A DNA stretch of 64,000 nt. Source: Bradyrhizobium sp. 132. Its GTDB lineage: Bacteria; Pseudomonadota; Alphaproteobacteria; Rhizobiales; Xanthobacteraceae. The notes under the pieces were generated by a model. That model searched no databases and had not been told where the DNA came from. It saw only the letters and a list, made by a program, of their open reading frames with translations. Below are positions 8,426-17,871 of this stretch, in pieces; the stretch's first letter is position 1; each line of letters opens with the position of its first letter. Position numbers and translations under genes: made by a program. The DNA lies in contig NZ_JADPKY010000012.1 of the NCBI RefSeq assembly GCF_023074185.1, positions 62,001 to 126,000 of the forward strand, given 5' to 3'.

Positions 8426-8761
8426 ATGATTGAAACCGCCCGAAACCCAGTCACCAGCGTCATGCGCGCCCTCGCCGATCCAACCCGGCGCGCGGTGTTC
8501 GAGCGCGTGTTCGAGAGCAAGGAGATCAGCGTCGCCGAACTCACGCGCGGCAGCGGCGTGACCCAAGGCGCGATCTCGCAACATTTGAAGTCCCTCAAGC
8601 AGGCCGGCCTGGTCGCCGAGCGCGCCGAGGGCCGCAACGTCTATTACCGCGCCGCGCCGCAAGGACTCGAGCCGCTGGTCACCTGGATGGACCATTACGG
8701 CGTGTTCTGGCGCGAGCGTTTCCAGAACCTGCGTGACCTCTTGAAGGAGATCGATCCGTGA
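8426..8761 (+). CDS. ArsR family transcriptional regulator
   Basis: This 111-residue winged-helix protein shows the ArsR/SmtB-like pattern MRALADPTRRAVFERVFESKEISVAEL followed by GAISQHLKSLKQAGLVAERAEGRNVYYRAAP. It lacks the CxC metal-binding motif of metal sensors and belongs to the group paired with SRPBCC (AHSA1) genes. The next gene overlaps its stop (GTGA) and encodes such a protein. No Shine-Dalgarno is visible before the ATG, and the predicted promoter places the mRNA start at the ATG. It probably represses its own operon through the 8374-8407 palindrome. Confidence 0.92.
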   Translation: MIETARNPVTSVMRALADPTRRAVFERVFESKEISVAELTRGSGVTQGAISQHLKSLKQAGLVAERAEGRNVYYRAAPQGLEPLVTWMDHYGVFWRERFQNLRDLLKEIDP

Positions 8762-9222
8762 GTGCTGTTGAATTGAAAGCCGAGACAAAAGACATCGTCA
8801 TCGACGAGGTGCTCCCTCACGCGCCGGAGACGATCTGGAAGGCGCTGACCAGCGCCCAGCTGATCGCGCGCTGGCTGATGCCGCCGACCGGTTTCGAGGC
8901 CGTCGAAGGCAACACTTTCACCTACCAGACCACGCCGGGCGGCGCCTGGGATGGCGTCATCCATTGCCGCATCCTGGAAGTCATGCCGAACCGGCGCCTC
9001 GTCTATGCCTGGAAGGGCGGGGATGAGCGCAACACCGGCTACGGCGCGCCGCTCGACACTGTCGTGACGTGGTCCCTCACCCCGGTCGAGGCCGGCACGC
9101 GGATCCGTCTGGTTCATGCGGGCTTCGTCATACCCAGGAACGAATCGGCCTACACGGGCATGAGCGGCGGCTGGAAGAAGGTCGTCCGCCAGCTCGACGA
9201 GATCAGCGGCGAAGACAGGTAA
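8758..9222 (+). CDS. SRPBCC (AHSA1-type) domain protein
   Basis: The 154-residue product is a START-like fold protein of the AHSA1/DUF1801-linked group: EVLPHAPETIWKALTSAQLIARWLMP at the start, a central TYQTTPGGAWDGVIHCRILE strand pair, and a C-terminal GMSGGWKKVVRQLDEI helix. Such proteins bind hydrophobic ligands; the ligand is unknown. The GTG start at 8758 overlaps the arsR stop by four bases, so translation is coupled. ArsR-SRPBCC pairs are common, and the regulator probably controls this gene. Confidence 0.92.
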   Translation: MSAVELKAETKDIVIDEVLPHAPETIWKALTSAQLIARWLMPPTGFEAVEGNTFTYQTTPGGAWDGVIHCRILEVMPNRRLVYAWKGGDERNTGYGAPLDTVVTWSLTPVEAGTRIRLVHAGFVIPRNESAYTGMSGGWKKVVRQLDEISGEDR

Positions 9223-9246
9223 GAAGACAAGTAAGGAGTTATCGCA

Positions 9247-9660
9247 ATGACCAAGCCCTTTACCGGCGGCTGCGCCTGCGGCTCGATCCGCTATTCGATT
9301 CTGGGCGAGCCCCTGTTCAGCAATCACTGCCAGTGCCGGGACTGCCAGCGGGAAAGCGGCAGCGGCCATGGCTCGTACATGACCTTCGCGCGCGCCGGTG
9401 TCACAGTGATGGGCGAGGCGAAGCACTGGGACATGGTCGGCGACAGTGGCAACGTGAAGACTCGCGGTTTCTGCTCCGTCTGCGGCTTGCCGGTCTACAT
9501 GACCTTCGCGGCGATGCCTGACATCTTCACCATCCGCGCCGCAAGCCTCGACGAGCCCGCCCGCTACAAGCCGCAAGTGGTGACCTACGCCGCGCGCGGT
9601 CATGACTGGGATCGCCTCGACCCGGACCTGCCGAAGTTTGAGGGCATGCCGCCGGGGTGA
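9247..9660 (+). CDS. GFA (CENP-V/GFA) family zinc protein
   Basis: The 137-residue protein carries the GFA zinc pattern: GGCACGSIRY (residues 7-16), NHCQCRDCQRESGSGHGSYM (about 29-48) and FCSVCG (about 77-82). Founding members were described as glutathione-dependent formaldehyde-activating enzymes, but many homologues have other or unknown roles. The ATG at 9247 follows AAGGAG. It is the third gene of the ArsR group, 24 bases after the SRPBCC gene, so co-transcription is likely. The substrate is not known. Confidence 0.92.
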   Translation: MTKPFTGGCACGSIRYSILGEPLFSNHCQCRDCQRESGSGHGSYMTFARAGVTVMGEAKHWDMVGDSGNVKTRGFCSVCGLPVYMTFAAMPDIFTIRAASLDEPARYKPQVVTYAARGHDWDRLDPDLPKFEGMPPG

Positions 9661-9687
9661 GGCACTGGCCCCACGTGGGGGTGTGCT

Positions 9688-9805
9688 CCCTCTCCCGCTT
9701 GCGGGAGAGGGTTGGGGAGAGGGTGTCTCACCAACGGGACAATCCCCTAGTGGAGAGAACCCTCACCCGGCGCGTTGCGCCGACCTCTCCCGCAAGCGGG
9801 AGAGG
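9688..9805. repeat. Composite repeat with CTCTCCCGC..GCGGGAGAG palindromes at both ends
   Basis: CCCTCTCCCGCTTGCGGGAGAGGG (arms split at TT; 9688-9711) begins the element and CCTCTCCCGCAAGCGGGAGAGG ends it (9784-9805). Between them, GAGAGGGTG and CACCC/CCCTCACC segments pair as well. It lies between the convergent GFA and DUF2000 genes. The layout is that of a bacterial interspersed mosaic or REP doublet element. It is a different family from the 1957-2071 repeat. Confidence 0.75.
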
Positions 9806-9826
9806 TGAAACCAACCAGCACCTACG

Positions 9827-10237
9827 TCAGCTATGGAATTTCAAGCCATCGACGATCTTGTCGATCACCTTGCGCTCGGCGCGCATTGCGAGACCGACGA
9901 GATTGAGGTCAGTGCGCGCCACCGCCCTCACCGCCTCGCGATTGGCGGCATCGTGCGTGGTCCTGAACATGTCCTCGGTGTAGACCGCCGCCGCGACGTT
10001 GCGCGTCAGGGCCCGATCGAGCGCGCGCGCGAGCGCCTGACCGTCGGCGCCGTAGATCAGGATCGGCTGGCCGATCAGCGCGTGATATTTGGTGCCTGAT
10101 GCATCTTCATAGGGTTCGCCGATGCATTCCGGAAAGGCCGCGGCGATGCCGCTTGTGAGGAAGGACGCGACGTTGAGCTTCTGCCAGGCCGCAAGATCGG
10201 CGCGGATCACGATGGCGACCTTGGTATCGAACTGCAT
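9827..10237 (-). CDS. DUF2000 family protein
   Basis: The 136-residue protein matches DUF2000: KVAIVIRADLAAWQKLNVASFLTSGIAAA at the start, GQPILIYGAD in the middle (residues about 56-65), and a C-terminal LVGLAMRAERKVIDKIVDGLKFHS. The family resembles peptidyl-tRNA hydrolase 2-like folds, but its role is not established. It is a single gene between a mosaic repeat and a small palindrome. Confidence 0.9.
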   Translation of the reverse strand: MQFDTKVAIVIRADLAAWQKLNVASFLTSGIAAAFPECIGEPYEDASGTKYHALIGQPILIYGADGQALARALDRALTRNVAAAVYTEDMFRTTHDAANREAVRAVARTDLNLVGLAMRAERKVIDKIVDGLKFHS

Positions 10238-10249
10238 GCATATCCCTAA

Positions 10250-10293
10250 CTGTTATTCCGGATACGATGCTACGCATCGCCCCGGAATGACAG
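10250..10293. repeat. Short palindromic repeat (CTGTTATTCCGG / CCGGAATGACAG)
   Basis: Outer arms CTGTTATTCCGG and CCGGAATGACAG pair with one mismatch, and the inner CGATGC-TAC-GCATCG forms a second perfect stem. It lies between the co-directed DUF4189 and DUF2000 genes. The GTCATTCCGG motif at its end resembles other intergenic palindromes of this genome type. Confidence 0.65.
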
Positions 10294-10302
10294 CAAGAGG
10301 AA

Positions 10303-10692
10303 TTACCCCTTGACGTCGCAGGCCCAGGCGCGGATCACACATTCCTTGCCGCCGAACTTGTAGCATTCGCGCGTCGCGGCATTGAGCGAGGCCGAGATCT
10401 TCGGCTTGACGGCATAGCCATAGGCGCCGCAGGGATTGGAAAGGTCGACCGACATCGCCGCGCAAGCACGCTTCATCGTCACGGTCGTGCAATCGCCCTT
10501 GCATTGCTTCTGCGCCGCCGCACGCGCTTCGTGCTCGGCACCATAATCGAAGGCTTGGCCGTAGGCGCCGCACTTGCCGACTGCAAATGCGCCGGCGGCG
10601 TGCGCATCCGTGATGTGGCGCGCGCCGGCGACAAAAACCGACAGCGCAAAGAAAAACATCGCGCAACGGCGCGCGACGACGTTCGAAGGCAT
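10303..10692 (-). CDS. Exported DUF4189 domain protein
   Basis: The 129-residue product has a signal peptide (about residues 1-32, cleavage near AHAAG) and then a DUF4189 domain: GAFAVGKCGAYGQAFDYGAEHEARAAAQKQC and a partial repeat ending in ACAAMSV and NPCGAYGYAV. Several cysteines suggest disulfides in the periplasm. The domain is common in rhizobia as small secreted proteins with no known activity. It stands alone, with a palindromic repeat just downstream. Confidence 0.88.
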   Translation of the reverse strand: MPSNVVARRCAMFFFALSVFVAGARHITDAHAAGAFAVGKCGAYGQAFDYGAEHEARAAAQKQCKGDCTTVTMKRACAAMSVDLSNPCGAYGYAVKPKISASLNAATRECYKFGGKECVIRAWACDVKG

Positions 10693-10882
10693 GGAAATCC
10701 CCTCCCCCCAAGGCAGGTGAAGGCGACTGTAAGCCGCGGTCGTTTCCAGATGGTGAACGGGGGGTTGAAAACAGCCGTGCAGGGCGGATTGGCCGAGCGC
10801 AATCCACCAAAGTACCTCACCGCGGAAGCAGAAGTGGTGGGTTACCCTAGCGGACTGCGCTAGCGCGCAGCCGCAAGGCTAA

Positions 10883-12483
<1,601 letters not shown>

Positions 12484-12487
<4 letters not shown>

Positions 12488-13185
12488 GCCGCTTCTTCTT
12501 TTTCTTTGGGCGGCAGGCGGAGCACCGCCGTGATCTCGGCCATGATCGACACCGCAATCTCGGACGGCGAGACCGCGCCGATTGCAAGCCCGATCGGCGC
12601 GTGGATGCGCGCGATGTCGGAGTCATTGGCGCCTTGCGCCCGCAGCCGGTCGCCGCGCTTGGCATGCGTCTTCCGCGAGCCGAGCGCGCCGATATAGAAG
12701 CACTTGCGCTCGAAGGCGTGCAACAGCGCGGGGTCGTCGATCTTTGGATCGTGCGTCACCGCGACGAAAGCCGTGTAAGCATCGACGTTGAGCGGCGGCA
12801 GCGCCGTGTCAGGCCATTCCGCGACCAAGGGAACGTCGGGGAAGCGCTCGGGGCTTGCAAAGGCCGTGCGCGGATCGACCACCGTGACGTCGTAGCCGAG
12901 CGAGCGCGCCAGCGGCGCCAAGGCCTGGCTGATATGGACCGCGCCGACGATGACGAGCTTTGCAGTCGGCGCGTAGACGTTGAGGAAAATCTTCTTGCCG
13001 CCGGCTTCGACACTGGCGCTCTTGCCCATGCGCAGTTGTTTGTCGAGCTCAGCTCGCAAGGGATCCTTGGCAAAATCGTTGGCCTTCACCAGGCGCTGCT
13101 CGCCGCTCTCGGTGTCCGTCACCAGAATGACTGGCCGGCGCGCGGCGCGCTCGGCATTGAGTTCGTGCAAAATTGCGAGCTTCAC
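12484..13185 (-). CDS. XdhC family protein, Rossmann (C-terminal type) part
   Basis: The 233-residue protein has an XdhC Rossmann-like domain: LVIVGAVHISQALAPLARSLGYDVTVVDPR (about residues 78-107), DAYTAFVAVTHDPKIDDPALLHAF, and GSRKTHAKR, IHAPIGLAIGA. XdhC proteins bind molybdenum cofactor, help sulfurate it, and insert it into molybdenum hydroxylases. It begins with GTG two bases after the preceding XdhC/CoxI gene and overlaps the MoCF/MobA fusion. The N-terminal XdhC_CoxI part is carried by that separate upstream gene, so the protein is split compared with full-length XdhC. Confidence 0.92.
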
Positions 13186-13187
13186 GG

Positions 13188-13511
13188 CTAGCCGACCTTC
13201 TCGACGAAGACGCGAATGGTGCCGCCGCAGGACAGGCCGACATTCCAGGCAGTTTCGTCGGCCACGCCAAACTCCAGCATCCTGGGCTTGCCGCTCTGGA
13301 TCACATCCATGGCCTCGGTCACCACTGCGCCCTCGACACAGCCGCCGGAGACCGAGCCCAGGAACGTGCCCTCATCGTTGATGACAAGGCTTGAGCCTGC
13401 CGGGCGCGGTGCCGAGCCCCAGGTCTCCACCACGGTTGCGAGCGCGACGCCACGGCCGGCCTTTTGCCAGTCTTCGGCGGCCTTCAGAATATCCTCGTCG
13501 CGATCGAGCAT
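13188..13511 (-). CDS. XdhC/CoxI family protein, N-terminal type
   Basis: This 107-residue protein is a stand-alone XdhC_CoxI domain: VALATVVETWGSAPRPAGSSLVINDEGTFLGSVSGGCVEGAVV is the typical core, with the SGGCVEG cysteine loop at about residues 58-64. In XdhC-type chaperones this segment is involved in molybdenum cofactor handling. It lies directly upstream of the Rossmann-type gene and 9 bases after the CoxE-like gene, in one transcription unit. It resembles the coxF/coxI genes of carbon monoxide dehydrogenase clusters. Confidence 0.92.
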   Translation of the reverse strand: MLDRDEDILKAAEDWQKAGRGVALATVVETWGSAPRPAGSSLVINDEGTFLGSVSGGCVEGAVVTEAMDVIQSGKPRMLEFGVADETAWNVGLSCGGTIRVFVEKVG

Positions 13512-13520
13512 GGCTACCTC

Positions 13521-14723
13521 TCAAGCTGCGGAGCGGATCAGGCTGCGGTGATGCGGCGGCAGCGGCCGGGAGAGCGTGCTGATCAGCTCGTGGATCGAAC
13601 TCAAATTATGCACGGGACGGAATTCGTCAACGTGCGGGAGCATCATTTTGATGCCCTGCGCCTTGGCCTCGAATCCGCCGAACCGCAGCAGCGGGTTGAG
13701 CCAGATCAGCCGCCTGCAGGAGCGGTGCAGCCGGTCCATCTCGAAGGCGAGCTTGGAATCGGCTTCCCGCTCCAGCCCGTCGGAGATCAGCAGCACGATG
13801 GCCCCCTGGCTCAGCACGCGCCGCGCCCACAATTTGTTGAAATTGTGCAGCGAGGCCGATATCCGCGTGCCGCCGGCCCAGTCCTCGACCGAGGCCGAGC
13901 AGCTCGCCAACGCCTCGTCAGGGTCGCGCTGGCGGAGCGCCCGGGTCACGTTGGTGAGCCGGGTGCCGAACAGGAACACCGAGACTCGCTTGCGGGCGTC
14001 GCCGACAGCATGGAGGAAATGCAGGAACAGGCGGGTGTACTCGCTCATCGAGCCCGAGATATCCAGCAGCGCCACGATCGGCGCCGGTTTCTCGATCCGC
14101 CCGAGGCGATTGATGTCGATGATCTCGCCGCTGGTGCGCAGGGACGCGCGCAGCGTGCGGCGCAAATCGATGCGCAGGCCGTGGGGATCGGGCCGGTGCC
14201 GGCGCGTGAGCAGTTCGGCCTGCGGCAGCCGCATCCGCTCGATGGCGCGCAACGCCTCGGTAATCTCCGCCGCGCTCATCTGCGCAAAGTCCTTCTTCTG
14301 GAGGATCTCCTTGTCCGAGACCGACAGGCGCAAATCCTGCTCCTGGTGCTGCGGTGTCTCCGTCATGCGCGGCTGCGACATCGCCTCCTGCACGCGGCGC
14401 GAGCCGGCTTGCGGCTTCTTCTTGGCCTGCTCCGGCAACGGCACCGAATCCAGCATGTGCTTCCACTCTTCCGACGCGCGGAAGAAAAGGTGGAAGGCCT
14501 GTTTGAAGATCAGCGCATGCTCGTGGCGCTTGACGAAGATCGCCTCCAACGTGGTGAAGACGTCGGCGCGGTTGCCGATGTCGATTACCTGGAGCGCGCT
14601 CATGGCATCGATGACGGCGCCCGGCCCAACCGGCATGCCCGCCGAACGCAATGCGCGGGCGAAGCCGACGATATTGTCGGCGAACTGCTCGGTTTGCTCA
14701 GGTGCCAAGTGATTGATGGCCAT
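13521..14723 (-). CDS. CoxE-like VWA domain protein
   Basis: The 400-residue protein has a C-terminal von Willebrand A domain with MIDAS motif DISGS (D221 to S225) and downstream GTRLTNVTRAL and LLISDGLEREA segments. The N-terminal half is helical. CoxE works with the CoxD AAA ATPase in maturing the molybdenum-copper site of CO dehydrogenase. The MoxR/CoxD-like gene lies 70 bases upstream, the XdhC pair 9 bases downstream. The pairing with a MoxR ATPase is the best functional evidence. Confidence 0.92.
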   Translation of the reverse strand: MAINHLAPEQTEQFADNIVGFARALRSAGMPVGPGAVIDAMSALQVIDIGNRADVFTTLEAIFVKRHEHALIFKQAFHLFFRASEEWKHMLDSVPLPEQAKKKPQAGSRRVQEAMSQPRMTETPQHQEQDLRLSVSDKEILQKKDFAQMSAAEITEALRAIERMRLPQAELLTRRHRPDPHGLRIDLRRTLRASLRTSGEIIDINRLGRIEKPAPIVALLDISGSMSEYTRLFLHFLHAVGDARKRVSVFLFGTRLTNVTRALRQRDPDEALASCSASVEDWAGGTRISASLHNFNKLWARRVLSQGAIVLLISDGLEREADSKLAFEMDRLHRSCRRLIWLNPLLRFGGFEAKAQGIKMMLPHVDEFRPVHNLSSIHELISTLSRPLPPHHRSLIRSAA

Positions 14724-14738
14724 GGTTCAGTACTCTCA

Positions 14739-14772
14739 CTCGTCATCCCGTCGCGGCGCGCCGAATGACGAG
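14739..14772. repeat. Short inverted repeat between the MoxR- and CoxE-like genes
   Basis: ACTCGTCAT and ATGACGAGC-type arms (8 bp, CTCGTCAT/ATGACGAG) flank an 18-base GC-rich middle with further internal pairing. It interrupts an otherwise tightly packed operon. It may be a reduced copy of the GTCAT-ended intergenic palindromes seen elsewhere in the window. Confidence 0.4.
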
Positions 14773-14793
14773 CTCAGTCGTGACGCGGAAGCG

Positions 14794-15717
14794 TCAATTC
14801 TCGCTCGTCGCTTCCTTCAGCACCTTCTGCAAGGTGTCGCCCTGCATCCGCGTGATGTCGTCCTGATACTTGAGCAGCGCACCCAGCGTGTCGCCGACCA
14901 CTTGCGGGGTCAGCGAGCGGGCGTCGAGCTCGGACAAAGCGGTGGCCCAGTCGATGGTCTCGGCGACGCCGGGAGATTTGTAAAAATCCTGGTTACGCAG
15001 CGCCTGGACGAAGCGCACGACCTGCTGCGACAGTTTTGCGGAGATGCCGGGCACGCGCGACTTGACGATCGCGAGCTCGCGATCGGCGTCGGGATAATCG
15101 ACCCAATGATAGAGACAGCGCCGCTTCAGCGCGTCGTGAATCTCACGGGTGCGGTTGGAGGTGATGATGACGATCGGCGGGTTCGGTGCCTTCACCGTGC
15201 CGAATTCGGGGATCGTCACCTGGAAGTCGCTGAGGATTTCGAGCAGATACGCTTCGAATGCCTCGTCGGCGCGGTCGAGCTCGTCGATCAGCAGCACCGG
15301 CGGCCCGGCGACGTCAGGCTCGAGCGCCTGAAGCAGCGGCCGCTTGATCATGTAGCGCTCGGCGAAGATGTCGGACGACAATTGATCGCGATCGGTGTCG
15401 CCGGCGGCTTCCGCCATCCGGATCGCGATCATCTGCGCGGCGCTGTTCCACTCGTAGACTGCCGAGGAGACGTCGAGGCCTTCGTAGCATTGCAGGCGGA
15501 TCAGCTTCCGTCCCAACGCCGCCGACAGCACTTTTGCAATCTCGGTCTTGCCGACGCCGGCCTCCCCTTCCAGAAACAGCGGCCGGCCCATGCGCAGCGA
15601 CAGATAGGTCACCGTGGCCAGCGATCGCTCGGAGAGATAGCCGCGCGACGTCAGGAGTTCGAGCATCGCATCGACCGATGCCGGCAAGGCACCGGACGTA
15701 TTGGCCGTTGAAGTCAT
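14794..15717 (-). CDS. MoxR family AAA+ ATPase (CoxD-like)
   Basis: The 307-residue ATPase has Walker A GEAGVGKT (residues 51-58), Walker B LLIDELDRADE, sensor-1 IITSNRTREI and the MoxR-type C-terminal helical bundle. MoxR ATPases paired with a VWA protein assemble or remodel metal cofactors; CoxD does this for the CO dehydrogenase active site. It lies between the FAD-subunit gene and the CoxE-like gene, as expected for a cox gene set. Confidence 0.93.
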   Translation of the reverse strand: MTSTANTSGALPASVDAMLELLTSRGYLSERSLATVTYLSLRMGRPLFLEGEAGVGKTEIAKVLSAALGRKLIRLQCYEGLDVSSAVYEWNSAAQMIAIRMAEAAGDTDRDQLSSDIFAERYMIKRPLLQALEPDVAGPPVLLIDELDRADEAFEAYLLEILSDFQVTIPEFGTVKAPNPPIVIITSNRTREIHDALKRRCLYHWVDYPDADRELAIVKSRVPGISAKLSQQVVRFVQALRNQDFYKSPGVAETIDWATALSELDARSLTPQVVGDTLGALLKYQDDITRMQGDTLQKVLKEATSEN

Positions 15718-15779
15718 GAAAAAGCCAGTCTCGCTACGCCCTCACCGGGGACAAGTTTGGGCCGAGGCGTGAGGATCAC

Positions 15780-16586
15780 TCACTCCTTGGCGTTGGCGGC
15801 GTCGAGGGCACGCCGCGTCAGCACTCCGATGAGGTGCGCGCGGTATTCGGCACTGCCATGGATGTCGCTGTTGAGGCCGTCCGCCGGCACCTCGATGCCA
15901 TCAAGCGCCTTCGCGGCGAAGCGCTTCTTCAGAGCTTCCTCGAAGGCGGTGACACGGAACACGCCATCCGAACCGGCGCCTGTGACCGCGACCCGCACGT
16001 CGGAGGGACGCCGCGCCACGAACACGCCGACCAGCGCATAGCGCGAGGCCTGGTTGCGGAACTTGATATAGGCCGCCTTCTTCGGCAGCGGGAACATCAC
16101 CTTGGTGATGATCTCGTCGGCTTCGAGCGCGGTCGTGAACAGGCCCTGGAAATACTCTTCCGCCTTGAGGCGGCGCTTGTTGGTGACGATGGTGGCGCCG
16201 AGCGCCAGCACCGCAGCCGGATAGTCCGCGGTCGGATCGTTATTGGCGAGCGAGCCGCCGAGCGTGCCCTTGTGGCGCACGGCCGGATCGCCGATCTGGC
16301 TTGCCAGATCGGCCAGCGCCGGGATGGCTTCACCGACGATCGCGGAGCTTGCGACCTCGGCATGCCTGGCGGTGGCGCCGATCACGAGCGCGCGGCCCTT
16401 CATCTCGATCGTGTTGAGCCCCTCGATGTGGGAGAGGTCGACCAGATGCGGCGGGCTGGCGAGGCGCTGCTTCATGACCGGAATCAGCGTGTGACCGCCG
16501 GCGATCACCTTGGCGTCCTCGTTCTTCACCAGGAGGTTGGCGGCCTGCCGCACGGTCCCGGGGCGATGGTATTTGAAATCGTACAT
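15780..16586 (-). CDS. Molybdenum hydroxylase FAD-binding medium subunit (CoxM-like)
   Basis: The 268-residue subunit has the VAO-type FAD motifs AGGHTLIP (residues 29-36) and TLGGSLANNDPTADYP (about 108-123), and a CO_deh_flav_C tail. It would pass electrons from the iron-sulfur subunit to FAD and then to an acceptor. The start is ATG 16586, at the conserved YDFKYHRPG; the open frame beyond it overlaps the 2Fe-2S gene. It follows the CoxS-like gene by 32 bases. Substrate is undefined because no large subunit is encoded nearby. Confidence 0.92.
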   Translation of the reverse strand: MYDFKYHRPGTVRQAANLLVKNEDAKVIAGGHTLIPVMKQRLASPPHLVDLSHIEGLNTIEMKGRALVIGATARHAEVASSAIVGEAIPALADLASQIGDPAVRHKGTLGGSLANNDPTADYPAAVLALGATIVTNKRRLKAEEYFQGLFTTALEADEIITKVMFPLPKKAAYIKFRNQASRYALVGVFVARRPSDVRVAVTGAGSDGVFRVTAFEEALKKRFAAKALDGIEVPADGLNSDIHGSAEYRAHLIGVLTRRALDAANAKE

Positions 16587-16618
16587 CTGAATGTCCTGAT
16601 CGCAGAGTGCGCGCGCGG

Positions 16619-17104
16619 TTACGCGAGGTCGGATTTCGCCATCGCCTTGGCGCCGGCGGAGATCGAGGTGACGATATTCTGGTAGCCGGTGCAGCGGCAG
16701 AGATTGCCTTCCAGCTCCTCGCGGATGGTGTGATCGTCGAGCTCGTTGCCCTTGCGATGGACGAGGTCGATCGCGGTCATGATCATGCCGGGCGTGCAGA
16801 AGCCACACTGCAGGCCATGGTGCTCGCGGAAGGCCTCCTGCATCGGATGCAGCGGCGCGCCGTCGGCGGCCAGCCCCTCGATCGTCTTGACCTCGTGGCC
16901 ATCAGCCATCACGGCCAACGTGGTGCAGGACTTCACGGCCTTGCCGTCGAGATGGACGACGCAGGCGCCGCACTGCGAGGTGTCGCAGCCGACATGGGTA
17001 CCAGTCAGGCGCAGATTTTCGCGCAGGAACTGCACCAGCAGGGTACGGGGATCGACATTGGCCGTTACAGGATTGCCGTTCACGATGAGGGAGATTTTTG
17101 CCAT
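16619..17104 (-). CDS. Molybdenum hydroxylase 2Fe-2S small subunit (CoxS-like)
   Basis: The 161-residue protein has a plant-ferredoxin-type 2Fe-2S cluster (C40, C45, C48, C60) followed by the helical 2Fe-2S domain with C100, C103, C136 and C138 (CGFC and CRCTG). This is the electron-transfer subunit of xanthine dehydrogenase/CO dehydrogenase family enzymes. The ATG at 17104 with GAGAG upstream is preferred to GTG at 17110. The medium subunit follows directly. In CoxSLM-type clusters a large subunit gene would lie next to it, and it does not here. Confidence 0.93.
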   Translation of the reverse strand: MAKISLIVNGNPVTANVDPRTLLVQFLRENLRLTGTHVGCDTSQCGACVVHLDGKAVKSCTTLAVMADGHEVKTIEGLAADGAPLHPMQEAFREHHGLQCGFCTPGMIMTAIDLVHRKGNELDDHTIREELEGNLCRCTGYQNIVTSISAGAKAMAKSDLA

Positions 17105-17112
17105 AAGCACTC

Positions 17113-17200
17113 TCTATCAGCGCCCCGACGAGTCCCGTCGAAGCGGTTCTTATAATTATTCCAACCCATCATATGGGCCATTATGCCCCGGGGCAACATC
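17113..17200 (-). promoter_or_regulatory. AT-rich gap between coxG-like and coxS-like genes, possible internal promoter
   Basis: The gap of about 150 bases between these two co-directed genes holds the only AT-rich tract in the cluster (minus strand TTGGAATAATTATAAGAAC) and an imperfect dyad around CATCATATGGGCCATTATG. This would allow a separate promoter for the catalytic-subunit genes. No exact start site can be given. Confidence 0.3.
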
Positions 17201-17253
17201 ACAGGGAACGCAAGGCGCCATGCCGAAAGGCGCAATGCTTAAGGTATCGGCCT

Positions 17254-17700
17254 TCAGCCCTGTACCGCCTTGGCGAAGTTCGCGAAAAATTCGTCGCCCA
17301 GTTTCTTGGCGGCGCCGTTGATCAGGCGCTGGCCCAGCTGCGCCAACTTGCCGCCGATCTGCGCCTCGACCTCGTACGACAAAAGCGTGCCGCCGTCCTT
17401 CTCCGCAAGCTTGACCACGGCGCCGCCCTTGGCGAAGCCGGCCACCCCGCCCTCGCCTTCGCCGGAGATCTTGTAGCCGTTCGGCGGGTCGAGATCGCTC
17501 AGCGTGACCTTGCCTTTGAAGCGCGCCGACACCGGGCCGACCTTCATTTTCGCGGTCGCACGAAAGCCGCCGTCGTCGGTCTTCTCCAGCTCCTCGCAGC
17601 CGGGGATGCAGGTCTTCAGCACCTCGGGATTGTTGAGCTTCTCCCACACGGCCTCGCGCGGCGCCGCAAGCTGGACTTCGCCGTTCATCGTCATGGCCAT
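17254..17700 (-). CDS. CoxG family SRPBCC protein
   Basis: The 148-residue protein is a CoxG-type START-like domain: MNGEVQLAAPREAVWEKLNNPEVLKTCIPGCEELEK, then ATAKMKVGPVSARFKGKVTLSDLDPPNGYKISGEGEG, and IGGKLAQLGQRLINGAAKK at the end. CoxG tethers CO dehydrogenase to the cytoplasmic membrane or links it to quinones. The ATG at 17700 (GGGAGG upstream) is preferred to the open frame start at 17757. It is the first gene of the minus-strand cluster and is divergent from pcaB. This short form lacks the C-terminal hydrophobic tail of CoxG proteins that bind the membrane. Confidence 0.9.
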   Translation of the reverse strand: MAMTMNGEVQLAAPREAVWEKLNNPEVLKTCIPGCEELEKTDDGGFRATAKMKVGPVSARFKGKVTLSDLDPPNGYKISGEGEGGVAGFAKGGAVVKLAEKDGGTLLSYEVEAQIGGKLAQLGQRLINGAAKKLGDEFFANFAKAVQG

Positions 17701-17871
17701 GGGGTGCCTCCCGGGATGCGTCACTATGATGCTGCTCAAGTAACGCACGGAGGCCACAAAGGAAAGGGTGGCACCCGGTCACGTGCAATGCATATTCGCA
17801 CCTGCAAAAAGCCTGCGCCCGATGGTTGGGGATTGGCAGAGCCGAGGCATGGTGATTAGGTCCCGCACGAT

